64,000 bases of DNA from Naematelia aurantialba (Eukaryota > Basidiomycota > Tremellomycetes > Tremellales > Naemateliaceae), in contig JAKFAO010000007.1 of assembly GCA_021527695.1 (NCBI GenBank), positions 1,674,001-1,738,000 on the forward strand. The letters run 5' to 3'. The translations under genes were made by a program, and so were the position numbers. The notes under the pieces were generated by a model. That model was not told the DNA's origin. It did no database searches and was given only the letters and a program-made list of their open reading frames with translations. Position 1 is the first letter of the stretch. Each line of letters begins with the position of its first letter. This document shows, piece by piece, positions 1 through 11,599 of this stretch.

Positions 1-1
1 C

Positions 2-1571
2 GAGATCGAGCCCTTTACGATTCTCGGTGCCGTTGCGGGGCTTATTCCATATCCTCACCACAACCAGTCGCCGCGGAATACGTATCAGTGTGCCATGGGA
101 AAGCAAGCAATCGGAGCAATCGCGTACAATCAGCTTAACCGGATTGACACTTTGCTATATCTCATGACGTATCCTCAACAGCCCATGGTCAAGACCAAGA
201 CGATCGAACTGGTTGGATACGACAAGCTGCCGGCGGGGCAAAACGCTACAGTTGCGGTGATGAGTTTCTCAGGGTACGATATCGAAGATGCCCTTATCCT
301 CAATCGCGCGTCGGTTGATCGTGGATTCGGCCGATGCCACGTATTGAAGAAGACTACAATGGTGCTCAAGAGCAACAACACCGGTGCAACGGACCGTCTC
401 GCCTTCCCCAGCACGGGCGATACCGACAATCGATATATGTTTGTCGACAAGGACGGCTTGGTCGCGCCTGGAGCGATTGTCCGCCCAAACGACGTGATGA
501 TTCATCGCGAGTCGGCAATATCGAACCCAGCCGGCGGAGAACCGGAATGGAAACCTACCCCGGTCTCCAATAAACTGCCTGAACCAGTTCAGATCGACAA
601 GGTCATGGTCTCTGAGACCGATGAGGGCGAATTGATCAAAGTCCTTACTCGTCAGACTCGCCGGCCTGAATTGGGTGACAAGTTCTCCAGTCGGCATGGG
701 CAGAAGGGCGTCTGCGGTTTGATTGTACCTCAGGAAGACATGCCCTTCAACGACGAGGGCATTGTACCGGATATTATCATGAACCCGCATGGCTTCCCGT
801 CCCGAATGTGAGTGTATGGTCATGATGCCGCTGATTGTGCAGGACTGTGGGGAAGATGATTGAGCTGCTAGCTGGTAAAGCTGGTGTGGTCTCGGGCGCT
901 CTCCAGTACGGCACAGCGTTTGGAGGTTCAAAAGTCGTCGATATGTCTCAGATTCTCATTGATCATGGATTCTCGTACGGTGGCAAGGATATGCTCACTT
1001 CTGGTGTCACTGGACAGAGTCTGGAGTGTTACGTGTATTTTGGCCCGATCTATTACCAGAAGCTGAAGGTGAGTTTCAGTTGGGGAACACGGCTGACGGC
1101 AGCATATGGTGATGGACAAGATGCATGCGAGACCCACCGGACCGAGGGCAAATCTCACGCGACAGCCTACGGAAGGTCGCAGCAAGGACGGTGGTCTGCG
1201 TTTGGGAGAGATGGAGCGTGACTGGTATGTACAAAGTGTCAGCCTTGGGGCCCGCTGATCGCGGCAGCTTGATTGGGTACGGAGCGACTCAGCTGTTGCT
1301 GGAACGACTCATGATATCGTCCGATGCGTTCGACACACAAGTATGCGAGACGTGCGGGATGTTGGGATACGCCGGGTGGTGTCCGAAATGCAAGAGCGGT
1401 AAAGGGATCGTCAGCCTTACGATCCCATATGCAGCCAAACTGCTCATCCAGGAGGTGAGTTGCAGGACACTGCGGGAGAAGAATGGTCCTCGCATGTGAG
1501 CAGAACTGACGAGGTCTCAGTTGATGGGCATGAACATCATGCCAAAGCTGTGCCTGGAGGACACGGTGTAG
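2..1571 (+). CDS. RET1: RNA polymerase III second-largest subunit (RPC2/RET1), 3' part
   Basis: C-terminal 463 residues of the Pol III subunit that forms the clamp/wall side of the active centre and makes tRNA, 5S and U6 RNA in the nucleus. The gene starts upstream of the window. Seen: the [12 protein letters not shown] start of the hybrid-binding region, the conserved [15 protein letters not shown] and [20 protein letters not shown] blocks (the latter restored by removing intron 808-842), and the C-terminal zinc ribbon [16 protein letters not shown]. Predicted exons: 2-807, 843-1068, 1103-1224, 1268-1454, 1521-1571; all joins keep frame and stop at TAG 1569-1571. The motif set separates it from the Pol I and Pol II paralogues reasonably well, though Pol III assignment rests on family recognition without alignment. 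Confidence 0.94.
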
Positions 1572-1901
1572 GGAACGCTCTGGCAAGAGTCACGACACGA
1601 CGTGAAATTCACATTTTTGGAGCTCATTCATGGCATATGACGCAACGACATACATTTTCTGTACATCCCACATGCATACATGCATACTTTCTCGGCGCAG
1701 TGGCAGCAAGGGTTACACCTGGATCTCTCTGTGCAATCTTGCAAGAGTTATTAGAGTTTGTCGACGATTGAACGCACGGTCCGAGCCGAAATCTGATTCC
1801 GTCTGTTGTTCCTCTGGGGCAGTAGCCTGTGTGATTTCAGCATTCTGATCTTCGTCTCGAGTCGTGACTCCAACGATGCGGTAGCACCTAGCACCGGAGA
1901 T
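1572..1901. other. Intergenic region upstream of DLT1
   Basis: About 330 bases between the RPC2 stop and the first ATG of the next gene. It holds short direct repeats of GCATACAT near 1671-1690 and a T/C-rich stretch. No open reading frame with family similarity was seen. It presumably contains the RPC2 terminator and the promoter of the downstream gene. Confidence 0.5.
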
Positions 1902-3345
1902 ATGGCGGCGGCGCAAAACGGCGACATGTCGGCTGGCGTGACGAGCCCCACTTCGGCGCCTCTCACTGGCAAGCGGAGGCAGTCTCGCTCGCAGTCGTTC
2001 TTGCACTCGCCGAGTGCGCGGCGGCTCACTGGGAGTCTATCTCTGCGACGCCCTTCGGCGCTGCAACCTCCCTCCAGCCCGCTGTATCCACCCGCACCGA
2101 GCGGTATACCCCCATCGTCGCCGGCTCTTCGTCCCGACCCATACCCAATTCCGCGAGCGTTCACCCGGCCACTCACCCAGACGCACCTCACCGACCAGGG
2201 CCGGCACGCCGACCCCCACCCGTACCCGTACCCTTACCCATACCCGTACCATTATCCCTACGGCCAGCAGCCAGGACAGCCGCACAAGCCCAAGCCCAAG
2301 CGGAGACCATGGCGGATCAGTGCGCGGCTGGCAAGGTCGATCCTGTACCAGTTCAGTTTCTGGCTGTTCATCCTCATCCTGGTGGTGCTCCTCATCGGTA
2401 GTGCCTGGGGGCTTGGCGACCAGGCATGGCGCACAGGAGGACAGAGGAGGTGGAATATCGTCATTCTCACAGCGGCGTACTTCGTCTTGGTAAGTCTAGC
2501 CAGCAGCCGTCCTGGTACTACACCTTTGCGTTCTGGTAGACTACACCTCTGCCGCCGACGTCCGTGAACCATCCATGCCATCCAGGGACAATGACCTGCT
2601 TTGAGCTGGCGGTTTGTGCTGCATGAAGGCGGGTCTGGCTGCGTGCACGCACCACATGGAACACGGGCTGATCCTCCAGGGCATCGTCTCCATCATCCAC
2701 ATCTGGTCGCGTCTTCTTACAGTAAAGAAGATCCTCCGTACCATGCCAAAACCATACATCCCTACCAAGCAGTTCGACGTGCCCAAGGTGTGTTGGTGAC
2801 CACGGTCAACGAGAGACTACAGTCCACTAACGTGTGCACAGAAAGTCGCAGATCATATCATGATCGAGTATTCAAGGACAGCAGTTATTGCACATATAAG
2901 CCAAGCAACGACGGGGGAGCAAGAGGGCTGGGGCAGGCCAGGTACGTCACACGCCAGTGGCTGATTGCGCCGGCTGACACGGAGCAGGGACGAAATGGGA
3001 GAATCAGCACTTTCGCACTTACATCCTCTCTACTCTACCCACGATGAGTACGTCTCGTGCTTGATTTCTCAAGTCGTGCTCTCGCTGAAAGCCCCAGAAC
3101 AAGCCTTGTGCCCAGACGCGAACGGGTCCCCGCTCTCTCTCAAGCCCCTGTTCGACGCGCTCGACGAACTGCACGATAACGGTGCGATCCGGCTCTTTGT
3201 TAATAGCTATGCCAAGATGATCGAAAAGGCGCGCTACGCCCGCAATGAACCGGACGAAGTCGATGCGGCTGCTGTCGAAAAGGTCGTCGAGATCGTTCTG
3301 CTCGCGCTCGAAATGAAGCGGAGGCGGGAGAAGGGCGAGGGTTGA
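1902..3345 (+). CDS. DLT1: DLT1 family membrane protein (defect at low temperature 1)
   Basis: Fungal-specific membrane protein related to yeast DLT1; its molecular role is poorly known. Predicted exons 1902-2489, 2680-2787, 2842-2941, 2988-3047, 3098-3345 give 367 aa. Seen: a Pro/Tyr-rich N-terminal tail, two hydrophobic segments (around residues 145-165 and 185-205), then the family core MPKPYIPTKQFDVPK and, after two introns, EGWGRPGTKWE...HFRTYIL, which is the hallmark DLT1 block. ATG 1902 is the first in-frame ATG. The first intron (2490-2679, 190 nt) is long for this locus; the join FVL/GIVSIIHIW restores a continuous membrane segment, so I prefer it, but a different split is possible. 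Residues about 100-125 contain a tandem Pro-Tyr run from a CCCGTA-like hexamer repeat. Confidence 0.78.
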
Positions 3346-3448
3346 GTCGTGTATCCGCAATGATTCCGTATATGAATCAGGTTGTACAATGCCATAAATT
3401 GCCATACAACATGTAATGCTTGCGACCCTATCACTGCTAGCGACTCTA

Positions 3449-4534
3449 TCACGAAGCCTCCTCCGCCTTTGGCTTTTTCTTCTTCTTGACCTCGCCGTCC
3501 TTGGCCGGAGGTTTCTTCTTCTTGACCTCGCCTTCGGTCGCGTCTGTCTTCTTCTTCTTGCCCGTCTTTTTCTCGTCAGTGTCATCGGGTGCTGGCCGTT
3601 TCTTCTTGGGCTTCTTCTTCTCGCCTTCAGGCGGGGCGGCGGCACCACTGGTTGTCCCGTCTGGTGGAGCCTGCGGTCCAGACACCAGGTGGCTGCGCTC
3701 CTTGAGGCGGTTGTGGTTGGCGATGCGTTCCTGCAATCGCAAGATCGACCAGTTTGGCTGGAACGTCCCGCTGCGCTGTGGCCCGATGGCGAGGAGCTTG
3801 CGCATCCGTTCGGCGTCGGAGCGGTCGTCGGTCGCGGATGTAGAGGGGTGGCGGAACGATCCGTCCGCGGCGAGGTTCGGCGGCGCGGGCGTGGTGAGCA
3901 TGACGGCCAGCGCGGCGTTGCGGGTCGCCAGTATCGACGTGCCGAGATACAACGGCGCCGACGTAGCAGCCTGCGTGGCGTACCCGTCAGCGTGTGAGAG
4001 CTGTGAGATGATCTCGACATGGCACGGCGGGCTTACGATGATGCGCGACTCCAGCTCGAGCGCGGTGCTGTCGTCGGATATATTCTTGCGATCGAGCAGG
4101 ACGCCCATGGATCCGATCAGAGCTTCTGCAGCCGGCCGCATCACCACGCGGCTGCGCGTCTCGGGTATCTTTCGGAAGTCCTGTATCTCGACCACGAGGC
4201 AGCCGTCGACAAACGACAGGTAGGGCCGGATATCGTACAGAAAGGGGATGAGCGAGGCGGGAATGACCTGCGCCCGCAGAGCGAGGAGGAACGGCCGCAT
4301 CGGCCCGTCATACTGGAACGGCATTTGCTATCCGTTGTCAGCACCAAGTTGAGTGAGTGAGTAGGAAGTGAGTGAGTAGACGGGGAGACCAAACAACACA
4401 AAGCAACATACAGAATTCTCAAAGCGCCAGTACGACGAGTAGAGCTGGACGGTGAGCGAGGGTTCCCATTTGCGCGACTTTTTCAGCACAGCGCGCGCAA
4501 AGCGGTGGTGGTTGTACCCGGATGCGCTCGCCAT
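3449..4534 (-). CDS. SPT20: SPT20-domain protein, SAGA complex subunit
   Basis: Predicted structural subunit of the SAGA transcriptional coactivator in the nucleus. Two exons (4412-4534 and 3449-4327; 84-nt intron) give 333 aa. Seen: the Spt20 start signature GYNHHRFARAVLKK, then LTVQLYSSYWRFENS joined to the second exon, and the Spt20 core VDGCLVVEIQDFR. The last about 80 residues are Lys-rich, with several KKKK runs (3449-3640), probably a disordered basic tail. ATG 4534 fits the family N terminus; the frame opens further upstream only with GTG. The start faces VPS4 at 4727 across 192 bases, so the two probably share a divergent promoter. The protein is short for the family, which often carries a long Gln-rich tail. 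Confidence 0.8.
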
Positions 4535-4726
4535 GGCTCCAGAGCGAGTGGATGGCGCGCTCAGCACGCGCTGGATGTGGTGGATGCGACGTAAGTGTCA
4601 AAAGGTTGAATGAAAAGGGCGGAGATGGACTGTAGATCCACCGGAATCTAATCGCGTGACGGCCGTCTTCAGTCTTCACCTTCGTCGACGACAACAACCT
4701 TGTCAGTCTTGTCCACATTCGACAGG

Positions 4727-6355
<1,629 letters not shown>

Positions 6356-6508
6356 CCGCAGTATTCACACTGGGAGCCCGTCCAGCGCGTCACATGAGCC
6401 TCAATGTTGTTATGCTAGATCCTTGCAGGGAGACCTGCGACCACGTGGGCCCGTCGACCTGTCCCACTGTCTATGCATCTCCATGCTCTGACCGATTACG
6501 AATACGAC

Positions 6509-7958
6509 TTACCACTGACAGCACTTGCATCTGGGATGCGCAGCATCGAGACGCCGTGGTATGACAGACAAGATTCGTTTCAGTGATGTTTTCCTGCAGC
6601 CTACGTCAGCGGGAAACGGTTTACAATTTGAGACAACGCAGACAGCGGCAGACAGCACTTACTTTTCTTAGGGCAGGATTTCAGGACCTGGGGTGATGTC
6701 AGTGCGCTCGAGGCGATTGCGCTCTTGGTGGCGGACATGGCATCCGAAGCAGTGGGCGTGGTGGCGTCCGAGGAGTCTGGATCGGGCGAAAGGCTGGCAG
6801 CACTAGCAGTGCTCGCCGTGGAGGTCGTGGTGTCCGAAGGACTGTCGACACTGGTACTCCCAGAACTGGACGTGCCGTTGCTTGCCGGACTGCCGACACT
6901 GGTGTGGGAAGGATTGGGCGAGTCTGTGAGCGTAGGCAACGACACAGGCGAGCAGGTCGCACAGGGAGCCATGGACTCGGCAGGCGCTGGACTGGAGGTA
7001 TAGGCGTCTGACAGGACGTGTCCGGCCTCGAAAGGCGTGGTGATGGCCGGCCCGTAGCTCGGTAGCTCGAATCCTGGCACTTGACGGTTCGTGACGATGA
7101 CGGTCAGGCCGCCAGGATTTCCTGGTGTCGTCAATACTATACGTGCAGGGGCGCGTTTGAGCCTGAACGGAGCGGGACGTACCAGACATGCAGTCCCCGC
7201 CGTTGATCAGCTGCCACATCCCTACGACTGCTTTGGCTGAACCACGTCAGAACACTCTTCGCGGCCAGTGAGAGCACGACGACCACTCGCCAGAGAAATC
7301 GACAATGTAGTCCGTCTCGGCGGCACCGCACGAATCCCAGAGGACAAAGGGGCCTTCATCCATCTCGTATTTTTCCCCGTTGGGGAGGTACACTTCTACC
7401 CTTGGCCGGTCAGTACGAAGAGGGGGTGCCAGTGTACCACGCACTCTTTGCCGCAGACCGTGTCCAAGTACTGTTCGACGAAGTTCCAATCGATGGCTAC
7501 CGTGAGTCAGTCTTACTGTACATACGTGCACATGTCCCAGCGAGCGCGCCTGGCGTCGTTACGGCGGGTGGAACTCCGGCACGTACCGACGATACGGCTG
7601 GTGTTGAGCGCGGTGAGGCTGCGTGCCGTGTGGGTCGCTTCTTCACACTTGGGTGGCTGCGAGTTGACAGTGTTCGCCGACCAGTTATCTTCTTGAAAGC
7701 GGGCGGCACAAATCTGGCCCGTCGTCGCTTCGTTGACGTCGTAGTAGCTGCGCCCGAGTCGTCAGAGCAGCAGCGGCGAGAGGAGCAGGAAGATACATAC
7801 ATGGTACCTCGGACGTCGGGGCCGAACCAGAGAATGTCAGAGCTCGCATTTGCCGTCGCCGTTGTCGTTGCCGATGCCGATGGTGTTGATGTTGGAGCAG
7901 CGCTGCAGAATGCGAACACCAGTACCGCCGTGGGCAACAGGCGAGGTAGAGACAGCAT
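6509..7958 (-). CDS. Secreted Ser/Thr-rich protein, paralogue of the gene at 38872-40121
   Basis: Function unknown. Predicted exons 7801-7958, 7587-7747, 7445-7496, 7291-7400, 7183-7227, 6663-7121, 6509-6600 give 358 aa. Seen: a signal peptide at ATG 7958 (MLSLPRLLPTAVLVFAFC), a Cys-containing N-terminal domain aligned residue for residue over several blocks with the second copy (YYD...; CGKEVEVYLPNG against CGRQITVYMPDG; DEGPFVLWDSC against DDGPFFVWDAC), then a long Ser/Thr/Pro stretch typical of O-mannosylated wall proteins, and a short Cys-rich tail. Intron 7228-7290 starts GCGAGT, a GC-AG intron. The last intron (6601-6662) has good signals, but reading through it also gives an open frame ending near 6601, so the C terminus is uncertain. 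Likely cell-wall or extracellular. Confidence 0.55.
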
Positions 7959-8790
7959 CGCTATCCAGAGCGACTGGAGGCTGAAGATTGGGGATGAAAG
8001 GGTCGCGCCTGGCGACTTTATCGAGCTTGAAGAGAATGACAATGTTCAAGTGTGCAGTGCTCAAGATGTCTCAGCGAACATGAACCAACCATCGGGGGCA
8101 TACGCCCTGTTTACTCGGATGATCTGTGGCCCCCCGTCCCCGTCCTTGCATCAGTTCGAGGTCCTTTCAGGTCGGCCTCCTGTATCACGTATTTCTCTTC
8201 CCATGTACTCCGTCTGCCATAGCTAGATATGTATAGCTGCTGCCAATCTCCTTTTGCAAACGGGTTGATTGAATGATTGACAAAGTCCCATCAAAGACTG
8301 GTACAGTACACTCCGAGGTGTTGGCAATTTGCCACTCGTGTTTCGCGTTTCACACCACGGTGGCTACTGTTGTCCACCTAGTGAGCCATTCACAAGACGA
8401 TAATCGAGGCAAAGCTTCAAACCAGCGAGGTATGGATCCTAGAACAGCAGAGTCTGGATGCATGCATGCTTGCTTGCGACGAAGTTTATTCAGAACCGGA
8501 GGATCAACCCCAAAGGCGGTACAAGCCGAGATCTCATGCTGACCAGATTGTATTCCTGTGATGCGTAAACGAACAGACAGGCTCGTGAAAACGCCGCACC
8601 CCGGCCGATCTGCAGCTAAGCACGATATCGCCCAGGCAGTAGGAAGGGGGGGATCACTTCAAAATCCTGGGTGCTCAAGTTCGCGCAGTGATGGTGGACA
8701 AGATATTATCGATGCCTCGAAAGGGAGTGCATGACGAGGTCATGGACCCAACCCAGCTGCACATTCTCTACTGTAACATGGACTACCTTA
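7959..8790. other. Intergenic region, no gene recognised
   Basis: About 830 bases between the 5' end of the secreted-protein gene and the 3' end of the SDR gene (both on the minus strand). Some open frames exist but none shows a family motif, signal peptide or consistent splice pattern. A TGCATGCATGC TTGCTTGC stretch lies near 8457-8477. It probably contains the promoter of the secreted-protein gene. Confidence 0.4.
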
Positions 8791-9787
8791 TTAAAACTTG
8801 CACTTGGCGTCTTTGTCAAAGTAATGACCCTCCTCCATATCCTGCAGGAGACCGACCTCGGTCGGCTCCCAACCGAGAAGCTGTTTGGTCACCTCGGCGG
8901 TCGTCCAGTTGTCGAGCTGGCTGAACCCGCCGAGCCAGCTAAAGTGCTCCATTGCCTGGTCCCTCGGAATGCTCTTGACCTCGAGGCCGAGTTTCTTGCC
9001 AATGACCTCTGCGATCTGCTTGAATGGCACACCTTCGTCACCTACCGCGTGGACCTTGGTTCCGCTCGGTGCTTTCTCCAGGGCGAGTCGGAAGGCTTTG
9101 GCAGCGTCCTTGACGTGGACTGCTGGCCAGACGTTGGTGCCTTCTGCAACGTATGCAGAGACGCCCTTGGCCTTGGCAATGTCGATGAGGGCCGGAACGA
9201 ACGCGGCATCGTGGTCGCCGTGTACGGTCGGCGGCAGGCGCAAGGAGATACCGTGTACGCCGTCGAGCGCGTCGAGCAGCTCCTCTGCCGCGGCGCGCGG
9301 CTTGGCCACTGCCGTCGAAGGAGTGACGGGCGTGGACTCTGTGAATGACCGCGTGCCCATGGGTGCCACCGCCGTCGCACTGGTCACGACGATCGGCTTC
9401 CCAGTGCCCCTGAGCACTTGGCCCATCGCTTTGATAGCGGCCAGGTCTACGGCTGCGGGATCGACCGTGCGGTTGCTAAAGTTGTGGATGTAGCCACAGT
9501 GTGCGACGGCGTCCGCAGCCGACGCGCCGGCCTTGAGCGCATCGAGGTCGTTCAGGCCGCCTCTCTGCACCGCAACACCTAGCTTCTCCAGGACCGCAGC
9601 CTCGTACAGTCAGCCGAGTTCAGATCGTGGGGGAAGAGTAGAGTAACAGTATAGACGGGGGAAGCTGCGGTCGACTCACAGAGCTGTCGGACCGAGCGAG
9701 TCCAATGACCTGGTGTCCGTTTGCCAGCAGCTCCGGCACGAGGTGAGAGCCTACCCAGCCGGTTGCACCAGTCACAAAGACCTTCAT
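8791..9787 (-). CDS. NAD-dependent epimerase/dehydratase-like protein (atypical SDR)
   Basis: Two exons (9680-9787 and 8791-9600; 79-nt intron) give 305 aa. Seen: a near-complete Rossmann start at the N terminus, [20 protein letters not shown], with the TGxxGxxG dinucleotide-binding glycines; a middle region [10 protein letters not shown]; and the substrate-side block [19 protein letters not shown], typical of extended/atypical SDRs related to nucleoside-diphosphate-sugar epimerases. Length suits the family. The substrate cannot be read from sequence. A classical YxxxK pair is not obvious, which is common in atypical SDRs. The start faces the next gene across 146 bases, a divergent promoter. 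Confidence 0.78.
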
Positions 9788-9933
9788 GTTGGATGTACGG
9801 AGTATCGACTGAATGGTGGGCGCCGGCGCGGGGGTGTGAGCCGTGAGTTGCTCCTGCTGCTATGGATCCGCATCCTCTGTGTCTGTGGTTTGGGCATGTT
9901 TAAGTAGTTGTCGTTGCTTCGGCGGTCGGGAAC

Positions 9934-11412
9934 ATGGACCTCGGGGTGGACATGTCAGAGGAGTTCATCATCCATCTCCGTCGTCACTACTGCTACTCTC
10001 CAACTGGGCGCCTGACGAGTGACGTGGCATTCGGCGACCACCTCCTTCCGCCGGATGATGTAGTGGGCTCTCGAGCCTGGATATTGAACGCTGCAACGAT
10101 GACTACCGAGCCCACACCGGTCCCGACTCTGCTATACCACTGTGCGAACCCTCCGCTGTACCCCACAAACGATGCTTTCCAATCACTCCTCGCCATACGC
10201 TTCGCCCGCCCGGTCCAGGTCGCGTCAGTGCGGATCTACCCCGAAGCCGTCGCCACACTGTCTGGCCTAGGGTGAGAGACATGGAGACAGCGTCACACGA
10301 GGTACAAGCTGATCGGCTGCAGCTGCACGTATCCCGCAAAGTGGGATGCCGAGCTCTTGTTCAACCTGTCCACCGCGGATCCCGTCAACGCTCTGGCTCA
10401 CACGACGATTCGGTATGAAGAAGGCCTCCACGCCGTGGACTATCCTGTTGATATGCCGCAGGGGGTGCGTGAGACTGCCCAACGTGGCTGATGAAAGGTC
10501 TCGACGCGTCTGATACTCTTGCGCTCGCCTGCTGAGAGGATTTCAATCTCGATTTACGGCTTTGATCCCAAGCAGGCCAAAGTCGTTGAGGATCCGACCC
10601 TGCAACCGCAGTCCGAGGTTCCCAAGATGACCACAGATTACACAACCTATCAGAGACGTAGGCTGGATGCAATCTTCGGGGTGGAGGACGGATCGGTGGA
10701 CTTGCTAGAGAGGTTGGACGGACAGAGTAAACTGGTGTCGTTGGTGGAGATGGCCGAACAAGCAGCTGCAGGCGATGTCGAGCTGGAGTGGGCTCTGGAT
10801 CTGCTGCACTCGGACGATCCGCTCATCCAACGATACCTAGCCCGCCGTCTTCCCAAGCTGTACGTCTGGTCGCGAATGAGAGGCTCGTCACGACGTCTAG
10901 ATCTTCCTCCAGAATATTCCCGGACAGTTGCCACCGCTCTCCTGGTGGAATCGGCAAATATCACCGACGGGGCATCAAACTACGACGTAGCGGCCAGTCT
11001 TCCTCAACCGTATCTTTCCAGCCTCGGCCCAGAGGATCCCTTGTGCAGAGCGTTCTCATCACCAAAGCAGCCTACCAGTAGCCATCCGGACACCTCGAAC
11101 GGGCGTAGGCTCGCGCTGCTCGAGACCGCACTCACATCGCCTCCGTCGTCCATCGTCCACACGGCAACCTCGGCCGAGCTCCTCTCCCTCATCGCGCCGT
11201 CACTCCTGGCATCTCTATCCACTGCGCCTCAGCCGCTCTTTGGGATCCCTTCCCAGTCCAACCCGACCCCCGAGTCGCAAGCGTCGACATGGGCCGGCAA
11301 GGTTTATTCGTCTCATCAGTTTAGGGATAGACAGCGAGAGAATCTAGGACTGGGTATCACTGGGCCTACTTCGCGGCCGGCCAGCCGCCATGTAGACGAC
11401 TATGCAGAGTAA
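9934..11412 (+). CDS. Virilizer N-terminal-like protein (possible m6A writer-complex subunit)
   Basis: Exons 9934-10271, 10323-10464 and 10498-11412 give 464 aa. I recognise only a likely Virilizer-type N-terminal fold: a LLYHCAN...LLAIRFARPVQVASVRIYPE block near residues 60-105, followed by CTYPAKWDAELLFNLS and then GLHAVDYPVDMPQGVSTRLLILR...ISISIYGF. This order (position of the surface-binding strand, then a long beta segment ending in YGF) is what I recall of the Virilizer/VIRMA amino-terminal domain. The remaining about 270 residues are helical and Ser/Pro-rich with no motif I know. Virilizer is a scaffold of the mRNA N6-adenosine methyltransferase complex. The assignment is from memory of family pattern and is tentative; a discoidin-like or unrelated protein is possible. 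Confidence 0.42.
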
Positions 11413-11531
11413 AGTTGTATTGCAAAACACATCCACTTGATCAGAGCATTGAACGACGGGATCAAAATGTCACAACCTGAGTGAGATTCCCCGACTGGTT
11501 ACCCCCACCTGATTTCCCCACTTGCTGTTCG

Positions 11532-11548
11532 CCCCCCCCCCCCCCCCC
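11532..11548 (+). repeat. Poly-C tract
   Basis: Run of 17 C in the promoter region of the zinc-finger regulator, 52 bases upstream of its ATG. Homopolymer length may be subject to sequencing error. Confidence 0.9.
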
Positions 11549-11599
11549 TCTCCCAACCCGCCTACCTTCTCCTACTAGGTTCCCCTTGTTGGCTTTCGA

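Noticed and set aside
269..931. 220-codon minus-strand open frame over RPC2
   Set aside because: It is the antisense shadow of the RPC2 coding sequence, whose plus-strand protein is strongly conserved.
2195..2265. CCCTTA/CCCATA units that look like telomere repeats
   Set aside because: They lie inside the open reading frame of DLT1 in an interior position and are mixed hexamers coding Pro-Tyr. They are not a uniform telomeric array.
3019..4020. 333-codon minus-strand frame rich in Arg and Ser
   Set aside because: Out-of-frame reading of SPT20 and the antisense of DLT1; Arg/Ser-rich composition comes from the Lys codons of SPT20 read in another frame.
7040..7080. tRNA-like GTAGCTCGGTAGCTCGAATCC stretch
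   Set aside because: No acceptor or anticodon stem can be drawn around it, and it lies within the secreted-protein coding exon.
8791..9787. Plus-strand open frames of about 200 codons over the SDR gene
   Set aside because: They are antisense to the SDR, whose Rossmann motif and splice join on the minus strand are clear.
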